Source: Planctomycetota bacterium (GTDB lineage: Bacteria > Planctomycetota > Planctomycetia > Gemmatales > Gemmataceae). Taken from it: a DNA stretch of 8,487 nucleotides. The translations under genes were made by a program, and so were the position numbers. The stretch is taken from positions 1-8,487 of the forward strand of contig JACQFG010000248.1 in NCBI GenBank assembly GCA_016200155.1, read 5' to 3'. A model generated the notes under the pieces. The model made no database searches. It saw only the letters and a program-made list of their open reading frames with translations, and was not told where the DNA came from. This document shows, one piece after another, positions 1 through 6,692 of the stretch. Within the stretch, counting starts at the first letter, position 1. Each line of letters starts with the position of its first letter.

Positions 1-830
1 CCGTCCGGCGAGAAAGTGATCGAGTAGACGACTCCCGGATTGAAGCGATGCAATTCACGGCCGCTCGCCACGTCCCACAGACGCAGAGTGCCATCGTAGC
101 CGCCCGAAAGGATGCGGCGGCCGTCCGGCGAAATGGCCAGGCTCTCGACATTCTCGGTGTGTCCTTGAAACTGGCGTGTTTCCAGGGCAGTGTCAACGGC
201 CCACATGCGGATGGTCTTGTCTTTGCTGGCGGTGAACACCTGGCGGCCATCGGGCGCGAACAGCGCCACGAGGATCGCGTCCGCGTGTCCCTCGAAGCGT
301 TTGATCTCCTGCCCGGTTGTCATGTCCCAGAGCCGGGCCGTTTTGTCCCAGCTTCCCGACAAAACGCGGCGGCCATCTTGGGAAATGGCTGTGTGCCAGA
401 CGTAATCGGTGTGTCCCTGGAAACGTGGGATTTCTTGGCCCGTCGTCAGATCCCAAAGTCGCAGGTGGCCTTCCCTTCCCGATGGGGTGACTTTTCCGGA
501 AGCCGAAACGGCCTGCTTGCCATCCGACGAAAAGGCAACTCTGCAGAATTCCTCGTCCTGTCCGAAGACACGCAGCCGCTCGCCGGTTTCCAGGTCCCAC
601 AGACAGATCGCGCCGTGGCCGGCGGAAAGGGCTCGGCGTTCGTCCCGGGAAAAAACGGCTTGATGGATGCCGCCGGGCGCCTTGAAGGTGCGTAGCTCTG
701 TGCCGCGCGCCAAATCCCACAAACGCACGGTGCCAGCCGACCCCGCCGAAAGGGCCCGCTTGCCATCCGACGTGAAGGCGACGCTGCGGGCGTGCTGTTT
801 GTGTCCGACGAAACGGCGAATTTCGCCGGC
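1..830 (-). repeat. WD40 repeat array within the kinase gene
   Basis: Read on the minus strand, six complete WD40 blades and the start of a seventh are visible, about 42 residues (126 bp) each. Their approximate left ends are 690, 575, 425, 297, 173 and 45, and the seventh is cut at base 1. Blades show the GH...SPDG(R/K)....S(A/G)....(L/R)WD pattern, for example LRLWDV in the sixth and ARLWDM in the fourth. The third blade carries an insertion of about ten residues before its WD, and the fifth has MWAV instead of WD. The DNA is diverged, with only short shared strings such as CCGTCCGGCGA at 1 and 121, so the duplication is old. A seventh blade would close a standard propeller just beyond the window. 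Confidence 0.85.
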
Positions 831-2381
831 GAAGTCCAGTACTTCGCGGACTGCCGCCGACCCTGTCCCGCCGCGCGGCAGGCGGACCTTGGTTTCGGTG
901 AGCCGCAAATCGGCACGCCCATCGCTCAGTGCCAGGTCATAGTCGCCCGCATCCAGGTCAATGCTCTGCTGGTCCCCCAAATCGACGACGCGCACTTCTT
1001 TTTGCCCTTGCCGGATGATCACTTTGACGTGCGGGTCGTCGGTGGCAAATTCGAGTCGAGCCCGGCCCATCGCAACGCGGTAAGCGAACGGGCCGTACCA
1101 GTAGCTTCCCAGGACCAGAATGACTGCCAGCACTAGCGCGACGATCAGCCAGCGACGCCGGCGTGGCGCCGACGTGGAAACCGAGCGCCCCTCGCTCATG
1201 CCTGGCGGCGCCGTCCCCGGTTGATGCAAATGCGCCAGGTGCTGCTTGAGCAATTGGGCCACTTCCGCCGCCGTCTGAAATCGGTTCGCGGGGTCTTTGG
1301 CATGCAGCCGGTCAATGAGGGCGATGAGCCAAGCGGGGATTTGTGGGTTGATGTCTGCGATGGGACGCGGCCGATCGTCGCAGACGCGTTTGAGGACGGC
1401 CAAGGAACCGCTGGCGTGGAACGGGACGACGCCGGTGCACATCGCGTAGAGCACGCTGCCGAGACTGAACAGATCGGTACGGTGATCGACGCGTTCGCCG
1501 CGGCCCTGCTCGGGCGACATGTAGTGAGGCGTGCCGGCCACCACGCCGCTTTGCGTCAGGCTGGCGTCGGCCGACGCACGCGCCAAACCGAAGTCGGTGA
1601 TCTTGACGCGCTCCACGCCATTTTCCAGCAGGATGTTGGCCGGCTTGATGTCGCGATGAATCAAGCCCTGGGCATGAGCCGCCGCCAGCCCGGCCGCCGT
1701 CTGGGCGCCGATGCGCAGGATCTCTTCGACCTTCAAGGGTCCGTCCCGCTGGATGCGCGCTTGCAGCGAGATGCCCGCGATGTACTCCATGACCAGATAA
1801 GGAATCCCTTTCTCCTCCTCGACCGCATGGATGCCCACCACATGCTCGTCGCGGACGGCGGCGGCAGCTTGAGCCTCGCGGATGAATCGCTTGCGCGCCG
1901 TCGCGCTCGTTGCCAGCAGCGGCGCTAGCACTTTGACTGCAACCACGCGCTGCAACGTCTGATCGATCGCCTTGAGCACGATGCCCATCCCGCCGCGACC
2001 GATAATTTCGAGGACCTCGTAGTGGCCGAGACGACCGATCGGGCCTTCTTTTTGGGTCGGTTTCAGGAAATCGAGCGGCATCGGCGCGTCGCCCGCATCC
2101 ATTGCCGCAGCATCGTTCACGTCGAAAACGCGCGGCGGGATGAGTTCATCATTCAGTACCGGGGAATGATGCAAATGCCGCGCAGCGACGGCCCATCCCT
2201 CGACGTCGGTCACCAGTTGTTCGATCTTGTCTTGACAGTGCTCACAGCCCTCCAGATGCTCGGTCACGTCGGCCTGCTGATCCGAAGGCAGGTCGCCGTT
2301 CACAAGGGCTTGCAAGCTAGCCAGGTCGGGACAAGCGGCAGCGCCGACCTCGGCAGGCTTATCTTGGGGTGGAACTCTCAT
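1..2381 (-). CDS. Membrane Ser/Thr protein kinase with N-terminal zinc-finger and C-terminal WD40 domain (3' end outside window)
   Basis: 793 codons are visible and the frame runs off the left edge without a stop. Residues 17-49 form a zf-HC2/anti-sigma-like motif (C17, H42, C46, C49; C-x24-H-x3-C-x2-C). A kinase domain covers about 121-385: G-loop GRGGMG 128-133, Lys150 in AVK, Glu169, HRD 242-244, Asn249, DFG 263-265, GTPxYMSPEQ 283-292. All catalytic residues are present and it is an RD-type kinase. RRRR at 407-410 precedes one membrane helix (about 411-429), so by the positive-inside rule the kinase is cytoplasmic and the remainder external. Residues about 435-505 look like a PEGA-type beta domain, followed by WD40 repeats from about 518. 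The ATG overlaps the upstream sigma factor stop as ATGA, and GGAGG lies 4 nt upstream (2386-2390), so translational coupling is likely. Substrate unknown. The zinc finger suggests it binds the neighbouring sigma factor (inference). Confidence 0.95.
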   Translation of the reverse strand, partial: MRVPPQDKPAEVGAAACPDLASLQALVNGDLPSDQQADVTEHLEGCEHCQDKIEQLVTDVEGWAVAARHLHHSPVLNDELIPPRVFDVNDAAAMDAGDAPMPLDFLKPTQKEGPIGRLGHYEVLEIIGRGGMGIVLKAIDQTLQRVVAVKVLAPLLATSATARKRFIREAQAAAAVRDEHVVGIHAVEEEKGIPYLVMEYIAGISLQARIQRDGPLKVEEILRIGAQTAAGLAAAHAQGLIHRDIKPANILLENGVERVKITDFGLARASADASLTQSGVVAGTPHYMSPEQGRGERVDHRTDLFSLGSVLYAMCTGVVPFHASGSLAVLKRVCDDRPRPIADINPQIPAWLIALIDRLHAKDPANRFQTAAEVAQLLKQHLAHLHQPGTAPPGMSEGRSVSTSAPRRRRWLIVALVLAVILVLGSYWYGPFAYRVAMGRARLEFATDDPHVKVIIRQGQKEVRVVDLGDQQSIDLDAGDYDLALSDGRADLRLTETKVRLPRGGTGSAAVREVLDFAGEIRRFVGHKQHARSVAFTSDGKRALSAGSAGTVRLWDLARGTELRTFKAPGGIHQAVFSRDERRALSAGHGAICLWDLETGERLRVFGQDEEFCRVAFSSDGKQAVSASGKVTPSGREGHLRLWDLTTGQEIPRFQGHTDYVWHTAISQDGRRVLSGSWDKTARLWDMTTGQEIKRFEGHADAILVALFAPDGRQVFTASKDKTIRMWAVDTALETRQFQGHTENVESLAISPDGRRILSGGYDGTLRLWDVASGRELHRFNPGVVYSITFSPD

Positions 2382-2980
2382 GGTGCCTCCAGCGCCTGGA
2401 TCAATTTGCGAATTTGCGCCATGACGCGGCTCTTGGCGAGGCGGACACCGGCTACCGTCATGCCGAGTTCCTCGGCGACGGCCCGGTTCGGTTTGCCTGC
2501 CACCGCCGTTTGGCAGAATGCCTGCCAGGTGCGCTCCTCGACCCTTTGGCGGACCTTGTCGCTGGCCCAAGCGAACAGACGCTGCTCATGGGAGCGGTCC
2601 CATTCCTCGGTTTCCGCGGGCGCCGGCTGCTCGTGCAGCAGATTGAGCATACCGGTGTCGCCGCTGCCCTGTGGGTGTCTCCGCTGGGCCGCAATGAAAT
2701 TGAGAAACTTGCGGTGAAACACGGTGAACAGCCAGCCGCGGAAGGCGCCCCGCTTCGGGTCGTACTCCAGGTCGCGCACCGCACGCGCCACCACCGCAAG
2801 CACCTCTTGCGTCAGATCGGCGGCGTCATGCGTTTGCAGCCCGCGCCTTCGGGCGAAGCCAAAAATCAAGGGCGCATAAATCTCGGCAAACTGCGACCAC
2901 GCCTGGTTGTCCCCCGCATCGCGAATGCGCAGCAGCAAGCTTGGCCGAGTCGGCGCCGCGTCTAGGGATCCATGATCCAT
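2378..2980 (-). CDS. ECF-type RNA polymerase sigma factor
   Basis: A 200-residue protein with the two-domain layout of extracytoplasmic function sigma factors. Region 2 covers about 27-97: a hydrophobic YAPLIFGFARRRGL stretch, DAADLTQEVL for 2.2, then the FRGWLFTVFHRKFLNF helix that recognises the -10 element. A variable linker (about 100-130) leads to region 4 at about 133-195, with a helix-turn-helix around NRAVAEELGMTVAGVRLAKSRV. The TRPSLLLRIRD opening is common in planctomycete members of this family (from memory). The ATG at 2980 has only a weak Shine-Dalgarno (GGTAG about 10 nt upstream). The stop overlaps the kinase start by ATGA, so the two are co-translated. Sigma genes paired with Ser/Thr kinases are a described planctomycete type (ECF-STK groups). 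It probably directs transcription of an unidentified regulon in response to the kinase. Confidence 0.95.
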   Translation of the reverse strand: MDHGSLDAAPTRPSLLLRIRDAGDNQAWSQFAEIYAPLIFGFARRRGLQTHDAADLTQEVLAVVARAVRDLEYDPKRGAFRGWLFTVFHRKFLNFIAAQRRHPQGSGDTGMLNLLHEQPAPAETEEWDRSHEQRLFAWASDKVRQRVEERTWQAFCQTAVAGKPNRAVAEELGMTVAGVRLAKSRVMAQIRKLIQALEAP

Positions 2981-3130
2981 CTCAAGTATCTACCAGGCAA
3001 CTTGAAAAACGCATCACGTTGTCCACAAGATTTTTGCAGAAATGGCAAATGGGGGCAAGAACGAATCGAGTATTCTTCCCACTGGTTCCACGACTTCGTC
3101 AACAGCATCCGGCAGGTCGTGATTCTTGAC

Positions 3131-3241
3131 CTACGTTCCCGCTCCTGACTGCGCGCCCTGGTGTTCGGCGACCAAGCGTTTGCCCGCCGCGAAGAGCAAG
3201 GAGTGACTTCGTATGAGAACGAGGAAAAGAGAAGCGAGCAT
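3131..3241 (-). CDS. Possible small protein of 36 residues (hypothetical)
   Basis: The ATG at 3241 lies 18 nt after the esterase stop and is preceded by a purine tract, GGGAGGAGGAGG (3243-3254), the strongest Shine-Dalgarno-like sequence in the window. The ORF encodes 36 residues, begins MLASLFLVLIRSHSLLFAAG and ends at TAG 3131-3133. The first 19 residues are largely hydrophobic, the rest small and polar, so a membrane-associated peptide is conceivable. Third-position GC is about two thirds, lower than in the flanking genes, which argues against coding. No family recognised. It sits in the 279-bp gap between esterase and sigma factor, where I see no other gene and no clear terminator. The purine tract could be chance. 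Confidence 0.3.
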   Translation of the reverse strand: MLASLFLVLIRSHSLLFAAGKRLVAEHQGAQSGAGT

Positions 3242-3259
3242 GCCTCCTCCTCCCGCACC

Positions 3260-4264
3260 CTACTTCCGCGGCAGCGCCGATTTCATGAACTCGCCCATAT
3301 GATCGATCGCCGCGCGCGCTTCCGGCAGCAGCGGTTCGTGCGACTGGAACACGTGGAACATGCCGGGCCAGACTTCGAGCTTCACCGCGATGCCGTCGGC
3401 ACGAGCCTTCTTGGCGACGCGGATGCTGTCGTCGCGGAGCATCTCGTGTTCGCCGACTTGAATCAGGAGCGGCGGCAGGCCACGGTAGTCGCCGAAAACG
3501 GGGGAGGCCAGCGGATTGCGCGGATCGGTCTTGTCCAGGTAATGGTCGCGGAATACGGGCATGGTTTTTGCGCTGATGATCGGATCGGGGACCGTCTTGA
3601 GGGAATCGCTCACCAACGTAAAATCGGTGCACGGCGAGATGGGGATTCCTCCGGCCGGCGTCGTCAGTTTGCGGTCGCGCAGCGCCAGCAGCGTCGCCAG
3701 GGTCAGGTTGCCGCCGGCCGAATCGCCGGCAACGAAAGTGGCGCGGGCAGCCTTGGGGCCGGCCGGGCCGTTCGCGACCATCCATTGGTGGGCGTCGACG
3801 CAATCGTCGAGCCCGGCGGGGAAGCGGTTCTCCGGCGCCAGCCGATAGTCCGGCAGGAGGACGGCGCACTTCGCTGCTGCCGAGATGTGCGCCGCCTGGG
3901 CGAGATAGTATCCGCCCGATCCCGCGACAAACCCGCCGCCGTGCAGATACAGCAGCCGAAGGTCGGGGTCCGCGCCAGGCGCCACGACCCATTCACAGGG
4001 AATGTCGCCCACTTTCACCTTGATGAGCTTGACGTCCTTGATGGTGGGCTCGCGCCGCGATCCCATGCCAGCCCGCAGCGCTGCCAGATTGAAGTCGTTG
4101 GCGCCGAACGGGGTTCGTTTGCGCAGTTTTTGCAGGTAGGCTTTGCCCTCGGGCGAGACCTCACGCTTCAACAACTCGGGCGCCGCCGGTTGGCCTACGT
4201 CGGCCCAACCAAGAGGGATGCCAGGAGCAACCAGAAGCACTGCGATGATGAAGTTGCGACGCAT
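3260..4264 (-). CDS. Secreted alpha/beta-hydrolase esterase of the hormone-sensitive lipase (HSL, family IV) type
   Basis: A 334-residue carboxylesterase/lipase-like protein. Residues 1-21 form a signal peptide (MRRN, hydrophobic FIIAVLLVAPGIPLG, likely cleavage after GWA), so it acts outside the cytoplasm. Family IV hallmarks are clear: oxyanion motif HGGGF at 108-112, DYRLAPE at 139-145, and nucleophile elbow GDSAGG at 180-185 with Ser182. The catalytic His is His304 in FHVF. The acid falls in VGEHEMLRDDS (270-280); Glu274 aligns where many relatives have Asp in DPLRD. The frame stays open upstream to an ATG at 4342, but I chose ATG 4264 because GGGAGG sits 9 nt upstream and the signal peptide begins there. 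It lies 153 bp downstream of the S15 hydrolase on the same strand, so co-transcription is likely. Expected substrates are short-chain acyl esters; the real substrate is unknown. Confidence 0.93.
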   Translation of the reverse strand: MRRNFIIAVLLVAPGIPLGWADVGQPAAPELLKREVSPEGKAYLQKLRKRTPFGANDFNLAALRAGMGSRREPTIKDVKLIKVKVGDIPCEWVVAPGADPDLRLLYLHGGGFVAGSGGYYLAQAAHISAAAKCAVLLPDYRLAPENRFPAGLDDCVDAHQWMVANGPAGPKAARATFVAGDSAGGNLTLATLLALRDRKLTTPAGGIPISPCTDFTLVSDSLKTVPDPIISAKTMPVFRDHYLDKTDPRNPLASPVFGDYRGLPPLLIQVGEHEMLRDDSIRVAKKARADGIAVKLEVWPGMFHVFQSHEPLLPEARAAIDHMGEFMKSALPRK

Positions 4265-4273
4265 ATCACGTTT

Positions 4274-4279
4274 CCTCCC
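4274..4279 (-). promoter_or_regulatory. Shine-Dalgarno GGGAGG that decides the esterase start
   Basis: GGGAGG on the minus strand, 9 nt before ATG 4264. It selects this start, which begins a signal peptide, over the in-frame ATG at 4342, whose extra 26 residues look non-coding and would bury the signal peptide. Confidence 0.75.
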
Positions 4280-4347
4280 GCATGATGTTGAAAGATAAGG
4301 ACAGCTACTTCGCTTCGATTGGCCCCAGAAGGCGACTGGCACCGCTC

Positions 4348-4415
4348 CTGGGGGAGCAGCCGCGCCCCAGTGGAATGCGATCAGCAGACGGGTTTGCTTC
4401 TCGCCGGCGCCGGCG
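4348..4415 (-). repeat. GC-rich stem-loop candidates between the two hydrolase genes
   Basis: Directly after the S15 hydrolase stop the minus strand holds the perfect 14-nt palindrome CGCCGGCGCCGGCG (4402-4415). About 30 nt further on lies a 6-bp stem CTGGGG/CCCCAG (4365-4370 with 4348-4353, loop 11 nt). Another CTGGGG on the same strand (4323-4328 as ccccag on plus) could compete for that pairing. There is no T-tract, so neither is a standard intrinsic terminator. They may attenuate transcription or stabilise an mRNA end (inference). No other gene is visible in 4265-4417. Confidence 0.3.
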
Positions 4416-4417
4416 GG

Positions 4418-6373
4418 TTATCGGGGGGCGAGAGGCAGCTCAATGTAGGTGCTCTCCTTGGCGGAATGGTAGATCCGCTGCGTCGCCTTGCGATAATCGC
4501 CCGCTTTGGCCCAGAAGATATTGGGGACAAATGTCTGCGGATTGCGGTCGTAGAGCGGGAACCAGCTCGACTGGATCTGCACCATGATCCGGTGGCCCGG
4601 CAGAAATACGTGGTTGGCCGTCGGCAGTGCGAAGCGGTAGCGCAGCGGCGTGTCGGGCGTGAGCGCCTTGGCCTTCGCGAAGCTCTCGCGGTATCGGCCG
4701 CGGAAAATGTCGGCGGCGATCATGAGCTGATAGCCGCCCATCACTGCATCGCCGGCGACTTCATCAGGATAGACGTCGATCAACTTGACCACCCAATCGG
4801 AATCGGTGCCGCTCGTGGAAGCGACAAGGTTGGCGATCGGTTCGCCCGAGATCTTCATCGGCTCCTTCAAGACGTCGGAGGTGAACGTCACCACGTCGGT
4901 GCGTCCCGAGGCGTCACGCTGGTCCTCGACGAGCCAGCGCGGCCAGACGTTGCCTTCTTCGTAGCCCATGGCTGTAATGGGCCGACGGACGAACGGGACC
5001 GGTTTGGCCGGATCGGAGATGTACTCCTCGAAAGCCGTGTCGCCCGGCTTGGGGGCCTCGCGGCTCAGCTTCAGACCGGCCCGGAGATACAGCGGTTTGC
5101 CCTCCCCTTGCGGCGGCCAGGTGGAATAGCGGCGCCACTCGTTCGTGCCGGTCTCGAAGGCCGTGACGGGGGCGACGTCGGCCTTCGGAGCGCCGTCAAT
5201 CAGGTACTGGGCGAGAAACGGCGCGAGGATCTTCTTGCGGAAGTGGAGCGCCGTGTCGCTGCCGAACTTGACGGCGCCCAGCGAGCTGGCGTTGTTAATC
5301 ATCTGGCCATGGTGCCACGGGCCGATGACGAAGAAGACCTTGTCGCCGCTGGTGTCCTTCGGCTTGATCGCCTTGTAGACCGCGGGGGCGCCGTAGATGT
5401 CTTCCTGGTCCCACAAGCTGTGGACCAACATTACGGGAACTTTCAACGGCTGCGCGGCGAGCAGCTTGTCGACGGCCTGGTCTTGCCAGAACGCGTCGTA
5501 GGCGGGGTGCTCGACGAGCTTGTTCCAGAAACCGAGCTGATCGAGTCCGCGGCGCCGGCCCAACTCGCCCGCCGAGACGGCCTGCATCCACATGTCATAC
5601 TCGTCGTTGTGGCTCCGCCACCACTTTTCCTCGCCCTTGCGCGTGGCGACCTGATTGTAGATCCAACTGACGTTGATCTGTCGAAAGGCCCCGTAGTGGA
5701 ACCAGTCGTCGCCCATCCAGCCATCGACCATCGGATTCATCGGCACCGACACCTTGAGGGCCGGATGCGGATTGACCAGCGCCATCAAGGGGAGGAAGCC
5801 GTTGTAGGAGATGCCCAGGATGCCGACCTTGCCGTTCGTCTCCGGGGTGTTCTTGACAAGCCAGTCGATGGTGTCGAACGTATCCGTCGCATGATCGACC
5901 GGCGTCGGGTTCTGCGGGCCGCGCAAGGGGCGATTGACGATGTAATCCCCCTCGGACCCGTGCTTGCCGCGCACATCCTGCACCACGCGGATGTAGCCGC
6001 CATCGAGGATCACATCGACGGCGTTGTCGTAACCTTGCAGCACCGGGCCGAGATGCGAACTGTTGGCGTGGCTCGTGAGCCCGTCGGCGCCATAGGGCGT
6101 GCGCGTCAGGAGAATCGGCGCTTTCTTCGCGCCTTTCGGAACCAGGATGACGGTGTGCAGCTTGGCGCCATCGCGCATGGGAATCATGGCCGTGCGCCGG
6201 ACATGGTCGAAGCTTTCGTACTTCGGCTTGAAATTGGCCGGGATCTCGCTCGGCAGTTTCGGGTACACGCCGGGCTGATTCGGCTGGGGTTGGGCCATCG
6301 TTGCCGGCAGGGCGAGCAACACCATGGCGAAAAGCGATACAAAAAACGGCACGGCACGCTCGATCGGCTTCAT
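4418..6373 (-). CDS. Secreted alpha-amino acid ester hydrolase-like enzyme (CocE/NonD family, peptidase family S15 fold)
   Basis: A 651-residue serine hydrolase, close to the length of characterised alpha-amino acid ester hydrolases (AEH). Residues 1 to about 27 form a signal peptide (MKPIERAVPFFVSLFAMVLLALPATMA), so it is exported. The alpha/beta-hydrolase domain covers about 50-375: nucleophile Ser189 in GISYNG, acid Asp322 in LWDQED, His355 in GPWHHG. MVDGWMGDDWFHYGAFRQ at 215-232 is very AEH-like. Asp223, Glu324 and Asp325 have the same spacing from the triad as the AEH carboxylate cluster (Asp208, Glu309, Asp310 in the Xanthomonas enzyme, from memory), which binds the substrate alpha-amino group. 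A C-terminal jelly-roll PepX_C domain follows (about 390-645). The frame is open to an ATG at 6760, but ATG 6373 is chosen for the signal peptide and GGGAG 8 nt upstream. Expected reaction: hydrolysis or acyl transfer of alpha-amino acid esters or amides; natural substrate unknown. Confidence 0.93.
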   Translation of the reverse strand: MKPIERAVPFFVSLFAMVLLALPATMAQPQPNQPGVYPKLPSEIPANFKPKYESFDHVRRTAMIPMRDGAKLHTVILVPKGAKKAPILLTRTPYGADGLTSHANSSHLGPVLQGYDNAVDVILDGGYIRVVQDVRGKHGSEGDYIVNRPLRGPQNPTPVDHATDTFDTIDWLVKNTPETNGKVGILGISYNGFLPLMALVNPHPALKVSVPMNPMVDGWMGDDWFHYGAFRQINVSWIYNQVATRKGEEKWWRSHNDEYDMWMQAVSAGELGRRRGLDQLGFWNKLVEHPAYDAFWQDQAVDKLLAAQPLKVPVMLVHSLWDQEDIYGAPAVYKAIKPKDTSGDKVFFVIGPWHHGQMINNASSLGAVKFGSDTALHFRKKILAPFLAQYLIDGAPKADVAPVTAFETGTNEWRRYSTWPPQGEGKPLYLRAGLKLSREAPKPGDTAFEEYISDPAKPVPFVRRPITAMGYEEGNVWPRWLVEDQRDASGRTDVVTFTSDVLKEPMKISGEPIANLVASTSGTDSDWVVKLIDVYPDEVAGDAVMGGYQLMIAADIFRGRYRESFAKAKALTPDTPLRYRFALPTANHVFLPGHRIMVQIQSSWFPLYDRNPQTFVPNIFWAKAGDYRKATQRIYHSAKESTYIELPLAPR

Positions 6374-6381
6374 GATTTGTT

Positions 6382-6386
6382 CTCCC
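6382..6386 (-). promoter_or_regulatory. Shine-Dalgarno GGGAG that decides the AEH-like gene start
   Basis: GGGAG on the minus strand, 8 nt before ATG 6373. It supports the start at the signal peptide rather than the open-frame ATG at 6760, which would add 129 residues of non-protein-like sequence and overlap the divergent aminotransferase gene. Confidence 0.7.
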
Positions 6387-6558
6387 GTTGGGAAAGCCTC
6401 GCTGCCATGATATGGCGCGGGCCGTTCCACAGACTCCGAGCGGATTTGGCGACAACGACAATATACTGTTCCAGGCAGCCCAAGCTCTTGCACTCCACGG
6501 CTATCCCCGTTTTGTGTACGTTGATTCCAGGTGCTGCAACGGCGTTGCTGCGAAACAC

Positions 6559-6626
6559 GTGGCGGCAAGACGCCGATCTTGCCGTTTCTCGAGAAATTCA
6601 CGGCAAGATCGGAGCCTTGCCGCCAC
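6559..6626. repeat. Long imperfect inverted repeat with nested palindromes
   Basis: The arms 6559-6585 and 6600-6626 match as reverse complements at 25 of 27 positions; mismatches are at 6570 and 6572. The 14-nt spacer contains most of the perfect 12-nt palindrome TTTCTCGAGAAA (6585-6596). Each arm is itself a hairpin: CGGCAAG-N8-CTTGCCG at 6563-6584 and again at 6601-6622. The element can therefore fold as two short hairpins or one long one, which resembles paired REP (REPIN) elements. It starts 186 bp upstream of the AEH-like gene start and ends 66 bp before the aminotransferase start. No T-tract follows on either strand. It could be a mobile palindromic repeat or an operator (inference). 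Confidence 0.85.
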
Positions 6627-6692
6627 AAACACGCGTCTCGTACCAAAGCCGTGCTGAGACTGAGCGGCAGCCGCATACTTTCATGGTGACCC

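Larger units (their letters stand above)
6374..6692. other. Divergent intergenic region between the AEH-like hydrolase and the aminotransferase
   Basis: This 319-bp stretch has no credible gene on either strand; its open frames lack a ribosome binding site and protein-like composition. It must hold the promoters of both divergent genes, but I could not find a -35/-10 pair with proper spacing. TATATT on the minus strand (around 6460-6465) and CATACT on plus (6674-6679) are lone -10-like hexamers. The right half holds a long inverted repeat, listed separately. A small hairpin GCAACG-G-CGTTGC lies near 6536-6548. The base composition is less GC-rich than the genes. Confidence 0.7.

Noticed and set aside
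3019..3027. DnaA-box-like TTGTCCACA upstream of the sigma gene
   Set aside because: A lone near-match without a cluster, AT-rich unwinding region or dnaA/dnaN neighbours; expected by chance.
3062..3089. ECF-type -35 (GGAACC on minus, 3089-3084) upstream of the sigma gene, suggesting autoregulation
   Set aside because: The bases about 16 nt downstream do not form a recognisable ECF -10 element, and no second copy supports it.
2962..3258. A 98-codon minus-strand frame starting at GTG between esterase and sigma factor
   Set aside because: It has an unusual composition, overlaps the sigma start and uses a GTG inside a purine tract that better serves ATG 3241.
3161..4285. A 374-codon plus-strand open frame opposite the esterase
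   Set aside because: Antisense shadow: the minus strand carries the HGGG, GDSAGG and His motifs, and no family features appear on plus.
6685..6691. 7-nt match GGTGACC between the aminotransferase start region and the tRNA-His 3' end, as a possible attachment-site pair
   Set aside because: Too short to be significant; no integrase gene lies between them.
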